Shown: positions 1 through 7,062 of the stretch, piece after piece
How positions within the stretch are numbered: the first letter of the stretch is position 1
How the letters are laid out: each line of letters begins with the position of its first letter
Assembly: GCA_002696025.1 (NCBI GenBank)
Contig: NZQU01000075.1
Span: 20,458-34,392, forward strand
Length of the DNA stretch: 13,935 bases
Direction of reading: 5' to 3'
From: Crocinitomicaceae bacterium
GTDB taxonomy: Bacteria > Bacteroidota > Bacteroidia > Flavobacteriales_D > Crocinitomicaceae
Position numbers and translations under genes: made by a program
Notes under the pieces: generated by a model
Told to the model about the DNA's origin: nothing
The model's database searches: none
Seen by the model: only the letters and a program-made list of their open reading frames with translations

Positions 1-926
1 GCGTCATCAATTAATACGGAATCAACTTCATCAATAATGGCATAGTGGTGTTTTCTTTGTACAAGATCATCAACACTTCCAGCCATATTGTCTCTAAGAT
101 AATCAAAGCCAAATTCATTATTTGTTCCAAATGTTATATCTGCTCGATAGGCCTCTCTTCTTTCTTTAGAATTTGGTCTGTGATTGTCAATACAATCAAC
201 ACTTAGTCCATGGAATTGATACAATGGACCCATCCACTCAGAGTCTCTTTTAGCAAGATAATTGTTAACTGTAACTAAATGAATTCCTTTACCACTAAGC
301 GCATTTAAATATACAGGAAGTGTTGCAACTAATGTTTTTCCTTCACCTGTTTGCATCTCTGCAATATTTCCTTTGTGAAGAACAGCTCCACCCATTAATT
401 GAACATCGTAATGAACCATGTTCCATTGAATTTTACTCCCAGCAGCAGTCCATTCATTATGCCATATGGCTTGATCTCCATCAATTGTTACACCATCAGA
501 CTTGTTAGACATTTCCAAATCAAAATCTTGAGCAGTAACGGTTAGTTTTCCATTGTTACTCCATCTAAATGCAGTTTCTTTAACAATAGCAAATGCTTGC
601 GGCAATATATCAATAAGTACTTCTTCTAGTTTTGCATCTATTTTTTGAGTGTAGTTATCAATTTGCTCATAGATGGTTTCTTTTTCTTGAATGTTTAATT
701 TTTCGTTTTGAACTTTTTCTTCAAGCTCTTTAAGTTCTAGCTCAAGAGGATTAAGTTCGGTATTGATCAGATCTTTAAGAGTTTTAGTTCTACCTCTAAG
801 CTCATCGTCAGTAATTGATTTTAATTTTTCATATTCGGTATTTGTTAGATCTATTAAAGGTTGGTACTCTTTACGATCCTTTGCTGATTTGTCTCCGAAT
901 ATGCGTTTTAATAAGTCCGCTAACAT
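1..926 (-). CDS. secA: Protein translocase subunit SecA, N-terminal part (cut by left edge)
   Basis: This is the ATPase motor that drives unfolded preproteins through SecYEG at the inner membrane. Translating from the ATG at 926 gives 308 codons, open to the window edge. Seen: Walker A GEGKT at residues 194-198 in the context EMQTGEGKTL, the NBD1 segment FGTNNEFGFDYLRDN at about 266-280, and the Walker B-type IIDEVDS at 297-303, where the window cuts it. Residues about 50-105 are a charged, probably helical insertion between the N-terminal RGRT motif and the LPQAFAIVKE segment; Bacteroidota SecA proteins have such an insertion. The missing part should hold the preprotein cross-linking domain, NBD2, helical scaffold and C-terminal zinc motif. 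It lies downstream of fmt on the same strand but has its own likely promoter in the 34-base gap. Identification is secure; only completeness cannot be judged. Confidence 0.97.
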   Translation of the reverse strand, partial: MLADLLKRIFGDKSAKDRKEYQPLIDLTNTEYEKLKSITDDELRGRTKTLKDLINTELNPLELELKELEEKVQNEKLNIQEKETIYEQIDNYTQKIDAKLEEVLIDILPQAFAIVKETAFRWSNNGKLTVTAQDFDLEMSNKSDGVTIDGDQAIWHNEWTAAGSKIQWNMVHYDVQLMGGAVLHKGNIAEMQTGEGKTLVATLPVYLNALSGKGIHLVTVNNYLAKRDSEWMGPLYQFHGLSVDCIDNHRPNSKERREAYRADITFGTNNEFGFDYLRDNMAGSVDDLVQRKHHYAIIDEVDSVLIDD

Positions 927-945
927 TTGTTTGTAAATTTGAATG

Positions 946-953
946 CAAAGATA
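946..953 (-). promoter_or_regulatory. Putative -7 box (TATCTTTG) for secA
   Basis: Minus-strand TATCTTTG matches the Bacteroidota sigma-A -7 consensus TAnnTTTG exactly and lies 19 bases before the secA ATG. No convincing -33 TTTG is seen at the usual spacing of about 19 bases, so the call rests on the -7 box and its position in the short fmt-secA gap. Confidence 0.55.
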
Positions 954-960
954 ACTAAAA

Positions 961-1920
961 TCAAGGAGTTTGAATGCTCCAATCAGTCAAATTATTTCCG
1001 GCTAAAAATTCATTGTGGTTCATTGCTTTTTTTCCTTCCATTTGAAGTGCTGAAATACATATATATCCGTCCTTACATTTAATATAGATTCCTTTTTTAG
1101 TGGAGGTAATACTTGGTTCTTCAGAGAATGTGAAATCATCAATTTCGCTTTTTAAGAGTTTAAACATCATTTCTCTTTCTTTCTTTTTATTATATAAAAA
1201 ACATTTGGCTCCTGGATAGGGTGAAAGACCTCTAATTTTATTGTGAATATTTTGTTTGGTTTCATTCCAATTTATAATGCAATCTTTTTTGAAAATTTTA
1301 GGAGCATTTTTAATTTCACCATTTATAATGCTTTCTTGATCAATGGAGATAAAGTTGTTTGAACTAATTTTATCAACAGTAGAACCAATTATTTTTTTTC
1401 CAAGTACAATCAATTGAGAATACAAATCACCAACATTTGTATTTGGACCAATCTCTAACTTTAATTGTTCAATTATTTTCCCTGTATCAATTTCTTTTTC
1501 TATAAAAAAAGTAGTAACACCAGATTCTTTTTCTCCATTAATAATAGCCCAGTTAATAGGTGCTGCTCCTCTATATTGAGGGAGTAGAGATGCGTGTAAA
1601 TTAATGGTTCCTTTTTTAGGCATTCCCCAAACTACTTCAGGAAGCATTCTAAAGGCTATTACAACAAATAAATCGGCATTTAATTCCTGAAGTTGATTAA
1701 TGAATTCAGGGTCTTTTAAATTTTCAGGCTGAAGCGTTAGAAGATTGTTTTTTATTGCATAATCTTTTATTGCAGAAGTTTTAATCTTTTGCCCTCTTCC
1801 TGCTGGTTTGTCACTAACAGTTACAACTCCAATTACTTCGTGATGACTTTTGTTAAGAGTATCAAGCATAGGAACAGAAAAATCAGGTGTTCCCATGAAA
1901 ATAATTTTTAAAGAATTCAT
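961..1920 (-). CDS. fmt: Methionyl-tRNA formyltransferase
   Basis: Transfers a formyl group from 10-formyl-tetrahydrofolate to Met-tRNAfMet in the cytoplasm, making the initiator tRNA. The 319-residue product is the normal family length. Seen: N-terminal IIFMGTPDFSVPML at about residues 6-19, the family signature HASLLPQYRGAAPI at 109-122, and the catalytic triad of the formyltransferase fold, Asn107, His109 and Asp145 (in EIDTGKI). Residues about 210-315 form the C-terminal OB-like tRNA-binding domain, with GLSPYPGAK near its start. The ATG at 1920 is chosen because the conserved FMGTPDF motif follows at once and a -7 box sits 15 bases upstream. It lies between NamZ (30-base gap) and secA (34-base gap), all on the minus strand. 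Nothing is truncated or missing. Confidence 0.97.
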   Translation of the reverse strand: MNSLKIIFMGTPDFSVPMLDTLNKSHHEVIGVVTVSDKPAGRGQKIKTSAIKDYAIKNNLLTLQPENLKDPEFINQLQELNADLFVVIAFRMLPEVVWGMPKKGTINLHASLLPQYRGAAPINWAIINGEKESGVTTFFIEKEIDTGKIIEQLKLEIGPNTNVGDLYSQLIVLGKKIIGSTVDKISSNNFISIDQESIINGEIKNAPKIFKKDCIINWNETKQNIHNKIRGLSPYPGAKCFLYNKKKEREMMFKLLKSEIDDFTFSEEPSITSTKKGIYIKCKDGYICISALQMEGKKAMNHNEFLAGNNLTDWSIQTP

Positions 1921-1935
1921 TTGTTTTATTTAGAT

Positions 1936-1943
1936 CAAAGTTA
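1936..1943 (-). promoter_or_regulatory. Putative -7 box (TAACTTTG) for fmt
   Basis: Minus-strand TAACTTTG fits TAnnTTTG exactly, in the 30-base NamZ-fmt gap and 15 bases before the fmt ATG. fmt can therefore probably be transcribed separately from NamZ. No clear -33 element is visible inside the NamZ 3' end. Confidence 0.5.
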
Positions 1944-1950
1944 ATTATGA

Positions 1951-3165
1951 TTACTCATCATACAATAAATACTTGCTTCTTATTTTTTTGAAATTATTTA
2001 GATCTTCTTCCCATGACTTTTTAATTTCTTCTTCTGATTTTCCATTTATTATTTGTTCTCTTAACTTTTTGTTTCCACTTAGCTTATCAAAAAATAAATT
2101 TTTATTAAAATAACTTGTTTTGTTAGTCAATGCTTTATAGCTATTAATAAGATGTTTTAAATTTATTTCATAAATAGGAAATTTAGTACTGCTTTTTATA
2201 TCAATTCCATAGCATTTTTTGTTTTTAAATGGAGGATTGCTTGATCCTTTTGTTGGCTCTGGGGTAAATGAAAAATCATTTTCTATGTATAAAGGATGTC
2301 CAATGATTTCAAATGGTCTTTTGGTTCCTCTGCCTACACTTATTGTAGTTCCTTCAAATAAACACAAGCTTGGATACAACGCTATTGCTTCTTTTGACTG
2401 TAGATTTGGAGAAGGAGCTACAGGCAGAATATACTCTGAAGAATGCCAATAATTTTTACAGTCAATAACAGTTAAATTGCATGTTATTTTGTTTTTTAAC
2501 CATTTTTCTCCGTTGATCATTAAAGCATATTCACCTATGGTCATTCCATATACAATTGGTACAGGATGAAGGCCAACAAATGATTTGCAATTTTCTTGCA
2601 TTACTGGCCCATCAATATAATGAGCATTAGGATTGGGTCTATCTAAAACAATTACATGTATGTTGTTTTCTGCTGCTGCCTCCATTACATAATGTAAAGT
2701 TGACAAATAAGTATAAAAGCGGGCACCAACATCTTGTATGTCAAATATTAGAACGTCAATACCATCTAATTGCTCATTTCTTGGCTTTTTGTTTTTACCA
2801 TACAATGAAATAATAGGGAGTTTTGTTTTAGGGTCAATACTATTGCTTATATGAGCGCCATTATCACTTGTGCCTCTAAATCCATGTTCCGGTGCAAAAA
2901 CCTTTTTCAATTGAATCTTAAGGCTTAATAAGCTATCTACAATATGTGTATTGTTAATTAATGAGGTTTGATTTGCAACAATAGCTACATTTTTGTTTGT
3001 TAATAAAGGAATGTATTCTTTGGTTCTTTGATTTCCCAAAATTGTTAAACTATTATTTTTTGGAGCATTAATTTTTCTGTTTTTGCTCTTTTCTTCATGA
3101 TTTTCAAGTTTTAATGTGCATGAAATGGTAATTAATAGACATATTGGTAGGATTGAACCAAGCAT
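1951..3165 (-). CDS. namZ: DUF1343 / NamZ-type exo-beta-N-acetylmuramidase, probable lipoprotein
   Basis: DUF1343 proteins are the NamZ family (GH171), which removes N-acetylmuramic acid from the non-reducing ends of peptidoglycan fragments in wall recycling. Seen, numbered from the ATG at 3165 (404 aa): a short hydrophobic leader ending ITISC with Cys16 as possible lipidation site; a Rossmann-like N-terminal domain with VAIVANQTSL, the hallmark PEHGFRG at about 92-98, FDIQDVGARFYTY and DRPNP (about 175-179); and a C-terminal domain with APSPNLQS, YPSLCLFEGT and SVGRGT. The start is uncertain. ATGs at 3216 and 3243 are also in frame, and the one at 3216 would give a better-charged n-region (Lys2, Lys8, Lys12), but both overlap the divergent permease gene. 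The lipobox is imperfect (Thr at -3), so a periplasmic or inner-membrane location is inferred. Family confidence is high; enzymatic activity follows from the family. Confidence 0.88.
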   Translation of the reverse strand: MLGSILPICLLITISCTLKLENHEEKSKNRKINAPKNNSLTILGNQRTKEYIPLLTNKNVAIVANQTSLINNTHIVDSLLSLKIQLKKVFAPEHGFRGTSDNGAHISNSIDPKTKLPIISLYGKNKKPRNEQLDGIDVLIFDIQDVGARFYTYLSTLHYVMEAAAENNIHVIVLDRPNPNAHYIDGPVMQENCKSFVGLHPVPIVYGMTIGEYALMINGEKWLKNKITCNLTVIDCKNYWHSSEYILPVAPSPNLQSKEAIALYPSLCLFEGTTISVGRGTKRPFEIIGHPLYIENDFSFTPEPTKGSSNPPFKNKKCYGIDIKSSTKFPIYEINLKHLINSYKALTNKTSYFNKNLFFDKLSGNKKLREQIINGKSEEEIKKSWEEDLNNFKKIRSKYLLYDE

Positions 3166-3169
3166 TGTG

Positions 3170-3177
3170 TAAATTTG
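3170..3177 (+). promoter_or_regulatory. Putative -7 box (TAAATTTG) for the permease
   Basis: TAAATTTG matches TAnnTTTG exactly and ends 19 bases before an in-frame GTG at 3197, the same geometry as the secA, fmt, reductase and DUF6702 boxes (15-19 bases). It lies inside the tiny NamZ-permease divergent gap. AT-rich DNA gives chance matches, and no -33 TTTG is at ideal spacing. Confidence 0.4.
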
Positions 3178-3196
3178 ATTTTTGAAAATAAATTTA

Positions 3197-4885
3197 GTGC
3201 CAAACGAGTTTTTCATATCAAAACGAATTTTTAAATCTGACATCCAAGGTAAAAAAGATTCCAGTCCAATTGTGCGTATATCTGTAATAAGTATTTCACT
3301 AGCAATTGTTGTTAACCTTATAACCTTAGCTGTTGTTAGTGGTTTCCAACAAGAAGTTCGCCAAAAAATTTCTGGGTTTGGGTCTCATCTTTTTGTAAGA
3401 GGGCAGGGAGATGGTTCAAATTATGATTCACCACCTATTTTAAAAGAAAATCCTAACATTATTAATTTAAAAAATTCACCTGAAATAAAAAGTATTTACC
3501 CTGTTGCATTTAAACCTGCAATTCTTCAATCATCTAAAATTGAAAGAAAAGTTAAGTTGTCAAAGGGAAAAGATACAAGTTTTATTCAACAAGATGTTCA
3601 GGGGGTAGTTTTTAAGGGAGTGGATACTTCTTATAACTTTTCTTTTTTTGAAAATTATTTAACTGAAGGTCGTGTGCCCAACTTGTCAAAATCAAAATCA
3701 TTTTCAGAAATATTGGTTTCAAAAAAAACAGCAACATCACTTAATTATAAGGTTAAAGATACAATTAACGCATTTTTTGTCAGAAATAAACCAATCAAAC
3801 AACAATTTATTGTCAGTGGAATATATAATACTGAACTTGAAGAATTTGATAAAAAAATAGTATTCACTGATTTAAAAACTGTTCAAAATTTAAATGATTG
3901 GGGATTAAATGCAAGCATAAATATTTCAGATACGGTTTATAACAATCAGTTTATTTTATCAGCTGATGTTTCTGGATCTGGTAGAAATTTTTTATATGAT
4001 TGGGGAAATGGTTTTCAAAAATATAATGCGTTTCTTTTTTATCCAAAATCTGATACTTTAATCAGATTAATTGTTAAAGAGTATGATTTTAATAATCAAA
4101 AAAATAATCTAACAGATACTGCTTATCTTAAGGTTGATATTTCAAATAAACTACCTGAAAATTATACGATTCAAACGGATGATTTTGACGAGATAATCAA
4201 ACAATATAAAGATTTAAAAGGTTTAAATTATGATGTAATTGTGTCTGATAATCAAGTTATTAAATTTAGTCATGATGATAATAAAAGCAATAATGAAAAT
4301 TACATTTCAGGATTTGAAATCATGATAAAAGATTGGGGCAAATTAAATGAGTCGAAATTAAATATTCAAAAAAAGATTGGATTTATTCCTGACAATCAAG
4401 GGATGATTTTAAATGTTAAAAGCATTGTTGACAATGAAAAAGATCTGTTTTTATGGCTAAGTTTTTTAGATATAAATGTTTTAATAATATTGATATTAAT
4501 GCTTTTGATAGCAATTATTAATGTTGGTTCAGCTATGTTGGTAATTATAGTTGTTAGAACAAATTTCATTGGGATTTTAAAAGCTATTGGAGCAAGAAAT
4601 TGGTCAATAAGAAAAGTTTTTCTTTATCAAGTAGCTTTGTTGATTTTAAGAGGAATGTTTTGGGGTAATGTAATAGGTTTGTCTTTGTGTTTTATTCAAT
4701 ATCAATTTGGAATTTTTTCTCTAAACCCTGAAGTGTATTATCTTAATAAGGTTCCAATAAAGCTTGATTTTTATCATTGGTTGTTTTTGAATTTAGGTAC
4801 AATTATAGTTTGCTTAATTTCTTTATATATACCTAGCTATGTAGTAACTAAAATAAGCCCAACAAAATCAATAAAGTTTGATTAA
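3197..4885 (+). CDS. LolC/LolE-like ABC transporter permease (FtsX family) with PKD-like periplasmic insert
   Basis: Probable membrane subunit of a LolCDE/MacB-type ABC system that extracts lipoproteins or other envelope substrates; the ATPase is not in the window. The frame opens at TTG 3182, just after an in-frame TGA. I prefer GTG 3197 (562 aa) because a -7 box lies 19 bases upstream and the TTG would fall near or before the transcription start. Residues below count from the TTG. Seen: N-terminal FFISKRIF, TM1 about 31-53, a large periplasmic region, then an FtsX domain with TMs at about 430-457, 477-507 and 531-551, containing ILKAIGARNWSIRKVF and ending YVVTKISPTKSIK. Relatives are usually about 400-420 aa. 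The excess is an insert of about 130 residues (241-374) between QNLNDW and ISGFEIMI, where the family normally runs straight through. Part of the insert looks like a PKD fold. The gene is divergent from NamZ and convergent with a small minus-strand gene. Confidence 0.85.
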   Translation: MPNEFFISKRIFKSDIQGKKDSSPIVRISVISISLAIVVNLITLAVVSGFQQEVRQKISGFGSHLFVRGQGDGSNYDSPPILKENPNIINLKNSPEIKSIYPVAFKPAILQSSKIERKVKLSKGKDTSFIQQDVQGVVFKGVDTSYNFSFFENYLTEGRVPNLSKSKSFSEILVSKKTATSLNYKVKDTINAFFVRNKPIKQQFIVSGIYNTELEEFDKKIVFTDLKTVQNLNDWGLNASINISDTVYNNQFILSADVSGSGRNFLYDWGNGFQKYNAFLFYPKSDTLIRLIVKEYDFNNQKNNLTDTAYLKVDISNKLPENYTIQTDDFDEIIKQYKDLKGLNYDVIVSDNQVIKFSHDDNKSNNENYISGFEIMIKDWGKLNESKLNIQKKIGFIPDNQGMILNVKSIVDNEKDLFLWLSFLDINVLIILILMLLIAIINVGSAMLVIIVVRTNFIGILKAIGARNWSIRKVFLYQVALLILRGMFWGNVIGLSLCFIQYQFGIFSLNPEVYYLNKVPIKLDFYHWLFLNLGTIIVCLISLYIPSYVVTKISPTKSIKFD

Positions 4886-5235
4886 TTCCAGCAGATAATG
4901 TTTCCAGCTTGTAATGCTGCTAAGTAAACTTTTCTTAATTTATTTACTTCAGATTTCGCCATTTCATCTCCATTTTTGGCTTTGATTTTAAGTTGATAAT
5001 AGGTGTCTATTGTTTCACCAAATAAATCATTTTGAAGTCTGTTTTTTATTTGAATTATTTTAGAATTCAATTCAATTAGATAATGCTCTAATTCGCCTAA
5101 TTCTGTTACATCATCATGAGACATATTTTTTTTTCTTAACAAGGCGGAGTATCTAGGCAACATATTATTTAGTAGTGCCATAAACCGATCCATTTCTCGA
5201 TCCATTTCATGCTTGTTGTATTCAAATTGAGTCAT
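4882..5235 (-). CDS. Conserved-looking small helical protein of unknown function
   Basis: I do not recognise a family. The 117-residue product is highly charged and looks entirely helical, with heptad-like runs at about 37-68 (TELGELEHYLIELNSKIIQI) and a Met-rich N-terminus in which MDRE/MDRF repeats at residues 11-18. It has no signal peptide or membrane segment, so a cytoplasmic location is likely. It ends in an unusual Ile-Ile-Cys-Trp-Asn. It is 66 bases downstream of the short-chain dehydrogenase on the same strand and may be the last gene of that operon, since no TAnnTTTG box was found before its ATG. Its TAA overlaps the TAA of the convergent permease. Gene reality is supported by non-low-complexity composition and tight packing against neighbours; function is unknown. 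Confidence 0.72.
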   Translation of the reverse strand: MTQFEYNKHEMDREMDRFMALLNNMLPRYSALLRKKNMSHDDVTELGELEHYLIELNSKIIQIKNRLQNDLFGETIDTYYQLKIKAKNGDEMAKSEVNKLRKVYLAALQAGNIICWN

Positions 5236-5301
5236 TGAAAAAAAATATCTTTTGAATATAGTATTTTATTTTAATATTCAACTAAAAATACCAAATAAAA
5301 A

Positions 5302-5988
5302 TTATGGTGTTGAAATGGAAACAGGTATAATTTTCCCATTGAAAAATTTGTTACCAGTTAAAGCAAAATTACATATGTATTCAGCTATTTCAGAAGGTTT
5401 AGTAGGTGCAACATAATCAGGGAAAGCTTCTTCAAGCATTTCAGTTTGTACAGCACCAAGACATAAACAATTAATTTTAATTCCTGATTCTTTGTATTCC
5501 TCAGCAAGAATCTCTGTGATATTACAAATAGCTGCTTTAGCACTTGAATATGCTGCCAATCCAGCGAATTTAATAGATCCTTGATAGCCACCTATAGAGC
5601 TAATATTTACTATGTGAGATGATTTGTTAAGCTTTGGGTAGCATTGTTGAATGGTTTTAATAACACCAAATACATTAACTTGATATGACAATAACAAATC
5701 TTTACTAGTTAATTTATTAAACTCTTTATTAATCAAAAGTCCTGCATTATTAATTAATACATCGATGCTTTCTTCTTTTTGAATGATTTCTTCTAATTGC
5801 TTTTCAATATTCCCATTTAGATCAAATGATACACAAGTTACATTTGAATATTGATTAAATGATTGATTCATTTTATCTAGATCTCTGGATAAAGCATAAA
5901 TTTTGTGTGATTTATTTTTTGAAAGTTGAATAACAACCTCCTTTCCAATACCTCTGCTAGCACCAGTTATAATTATTGTTTTATTCAT
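5302..5988 (-). CDS. Short-chain dehydrogenase/reductase (SDR family)
   Basis: NAD(P)-dependent oxidoreductase of the classical SDR fold; the substrate is unknown. From the ATG at 5988 the protein has 228 residues, slightly short of the usual 240-250. Seen: the dinucleotide-binding TGASRGIG at residues 8-15, NNAG at 80-83, Asn105 in the alpha4 position, catalytic Ser131 (VNISSIGG), Tyr147 and Lys151 (YSSAK), and CLGAVQTEM after the sheet where classical SDRs have the PG motif; here Pro is replaced by Leu. Arg12 and Arg35 hint at NADP(H) preference, which is inference. A GTG at 6009 would extend the frame by seven residues, but the ATG is better because the nucleotide motif normally begins 6-8 residues from the start. 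The ATG overlaps the reductase stop (ATGAATAA), implying translational coupling, so it probably works in the same pathway as the two reductases. Confidence 0.92.
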   Translation of the reverse strand: MNKTIIITGASRGIGKEVVIQLSKNKSHKIYALSRDLDKMNQSFNQYSNVTCVSFDLNGNIEKQLEEIIQKEESIDVLINNAGLLINKEFNKLTSKDLLLSYQVNVFGVIKTIQQCYPKLNKSSHIVNISSIGGYQGSIKFAGLAAYSSAKAAICNITEILAEEYKESGIKINCLCLGAVQTEMLEEAFPDYVAPTKPSEIAEYICNFALTGNKFFNGKIIPVSISTP

Positions 5989-7060
5989 CAAAACTGATTG
6001 TAAGTTCACTGCTATTTGTTTTTGCTTGACATGCTAGTATATAGCCTTCATCCACTTCTTGATCTGTTAGTGCATAATTAACTTCCATTTTAACATCTCC
6101 TTCGATTACTTTTGCTCTGCATGAGCAGCACAAACCTCCTCTACAGGAAAAAGGAACATCAATTCCATTTTTTTCAGCAGCATCAATCAACAATGGACCA
6201 TTTTCAGGAACAGTCATTTCATAACTCTTATCATCTAATATTATTTTAACAATGCTTTCTCCTTTAAATTTTTTATTGTTCGATGATTTTTTTGAAGACT
6301 CCATCTTTACTGGTGTTGTAAATAATTCGTAGATTATTTTGTCTTCTTTTATACCAAATAATTTTAATGCTTCCCTAATTTCAATGATCATATTTTCTGG
6401 TCCACAAATTAAAAATTTGTCTGATTTTAAGATGTCTAAATCTTGTTTTACTAATTTCTTTACAAAATCACCGTCAACTCTTTTAGAATCATTTGTTTCA
6501 TTTTTTTCTTGAGAAAAGAAAAACTCAGTTTTTGAATTATTGAGTGAAGCAATTTCTTTATAAAATATTGATGATGAAATGGTTTTGTTACCGAAATACA
6601 AAAGCATTTTTCGATTGGATTCTTCAAGTGTTTGGGCGATTGAATAGATTGGGGTGATTCCACTTCCAGCTGCGAAAGCAACTATTTTTTCATCTTTATC
6701 ATTGATTTTAAAATTACCTTCTGGTTTTGAAATAAGTATTTCATCCCCAATCACAACTTTTGATTTAAGATAATTTGATACTATACCATCAGTGATTGTT
6801 TTTACTGCAATTTCAAGAGGCTTTTGAGGTTTGGAGCATAAAGAATAAGATCGTATTTCCTCTTTATTATTTATGGTCATTTTTAAATTGATGTATTGAC
6901 CAGAGCTAAATGATAAATAATCCTCTGGAATGTTATTAGTATCAAATGTGATTTTTACAGAACCATCAGTAGGATGTGTGATTTCTATAATTTTTGATGA
7001 TATGAATTTATCATCAGAAGTCAATTTTGACTTGTTTTTTAAAAAATTAAATAGTCCCAT
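5981..7060 (-). CDS. PaaE-like NAD(P)H:ferredoxin-type reductase with C-terminal [2Fe-2S] domain (second copy)
   Basis: Electron-transfer flavoprotein of the ferredoxin-NADP reductase superfamily, passing electrons from NAD(P)H through FAD to a [2Fe-2S] centre and on to an unknown acceptor. In the 359 residues are seen: an FAD domain with RSYSLCS (70-76), an NAD domain with GSGITPI (132-138) and CGPENM (219-224), a Ser/Lys-rich linker (about 250-266), and a plant-type ferredoxin domain with Cys306, Cys311, Cys314 and Cys344 (CX4CX2CX29C). Domain order and the region around NYAL...GY.LACQ match PaaE of the phenylacetyl-CoA epoxidase system. There is an extra Cys312 beside the second ligand. 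The N-terminus has about 20 more residues than its upstream paralogue. It starts 2 bases after that gene's stop and overlaps the SDR start by 8 bases. No other paa genes are present, so a phenylacetate role is not supported. Confidence 0.9.
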   Translation of the reverse strand: MGLFNFLKNKSKLTSDDKFISSKIIEITHPTDGSVKITFDTNNIPEDYLSFSSGQYINLKMTINNKEEIRSYSLCSKPQKPLEIAVKTITDGIVSNYLKSKVVIGDEILISKPEGNFKINDKDEKIVAFAAGSGITPIYSIAQTLEESNRKMLLYFGNKTISSSIFYKEIASLNNSKTEFFFSQEKNETNDSKRVDGDFVKKLVKQDLDILKSDKFLICGPENMIIEIREALKLFGIKEDKIIYELFTTPVKMESSKKSSNNKKFKGESIVKIILDDKSYEMTVPENGPLLIDAAEKNGIDVPFSCRGGLCCSCRAKVIEGDVKMEVNYALTDQEVDEGYILACQAKTNSSELTISFDE

Positions 7061-7062
7061 AA

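Noticed and set aside
320..508. Plus-strand open frame of 62 codons
   Set aside because: It lies antisense within the conserved ATPase region of secA, has His/Gln-rich shadow composition and no promoter; it is a shadow frame.
2219..2452. Plus-strand open frame of 77 codons
   Set aside because: Antisense to the conserved NamZ C-terminal domain, with no start signals.
3166..3243. N-terminal extension of NamZ to the ATG at 3243
   Set aside because: The added residues are the antisense of the conserved permease N-terminus, and the leader from 3165 (or at most 3216) already provides a signal sequence with a lipobox-like Cys.
5245..5253. Plus-strand TATCTTTTG resembling a -7 box
   Set aside because: It has one extra T compared with TAnnTTTG and no plus-strand gene begins downstream; the region is followed by minus-strand genes.
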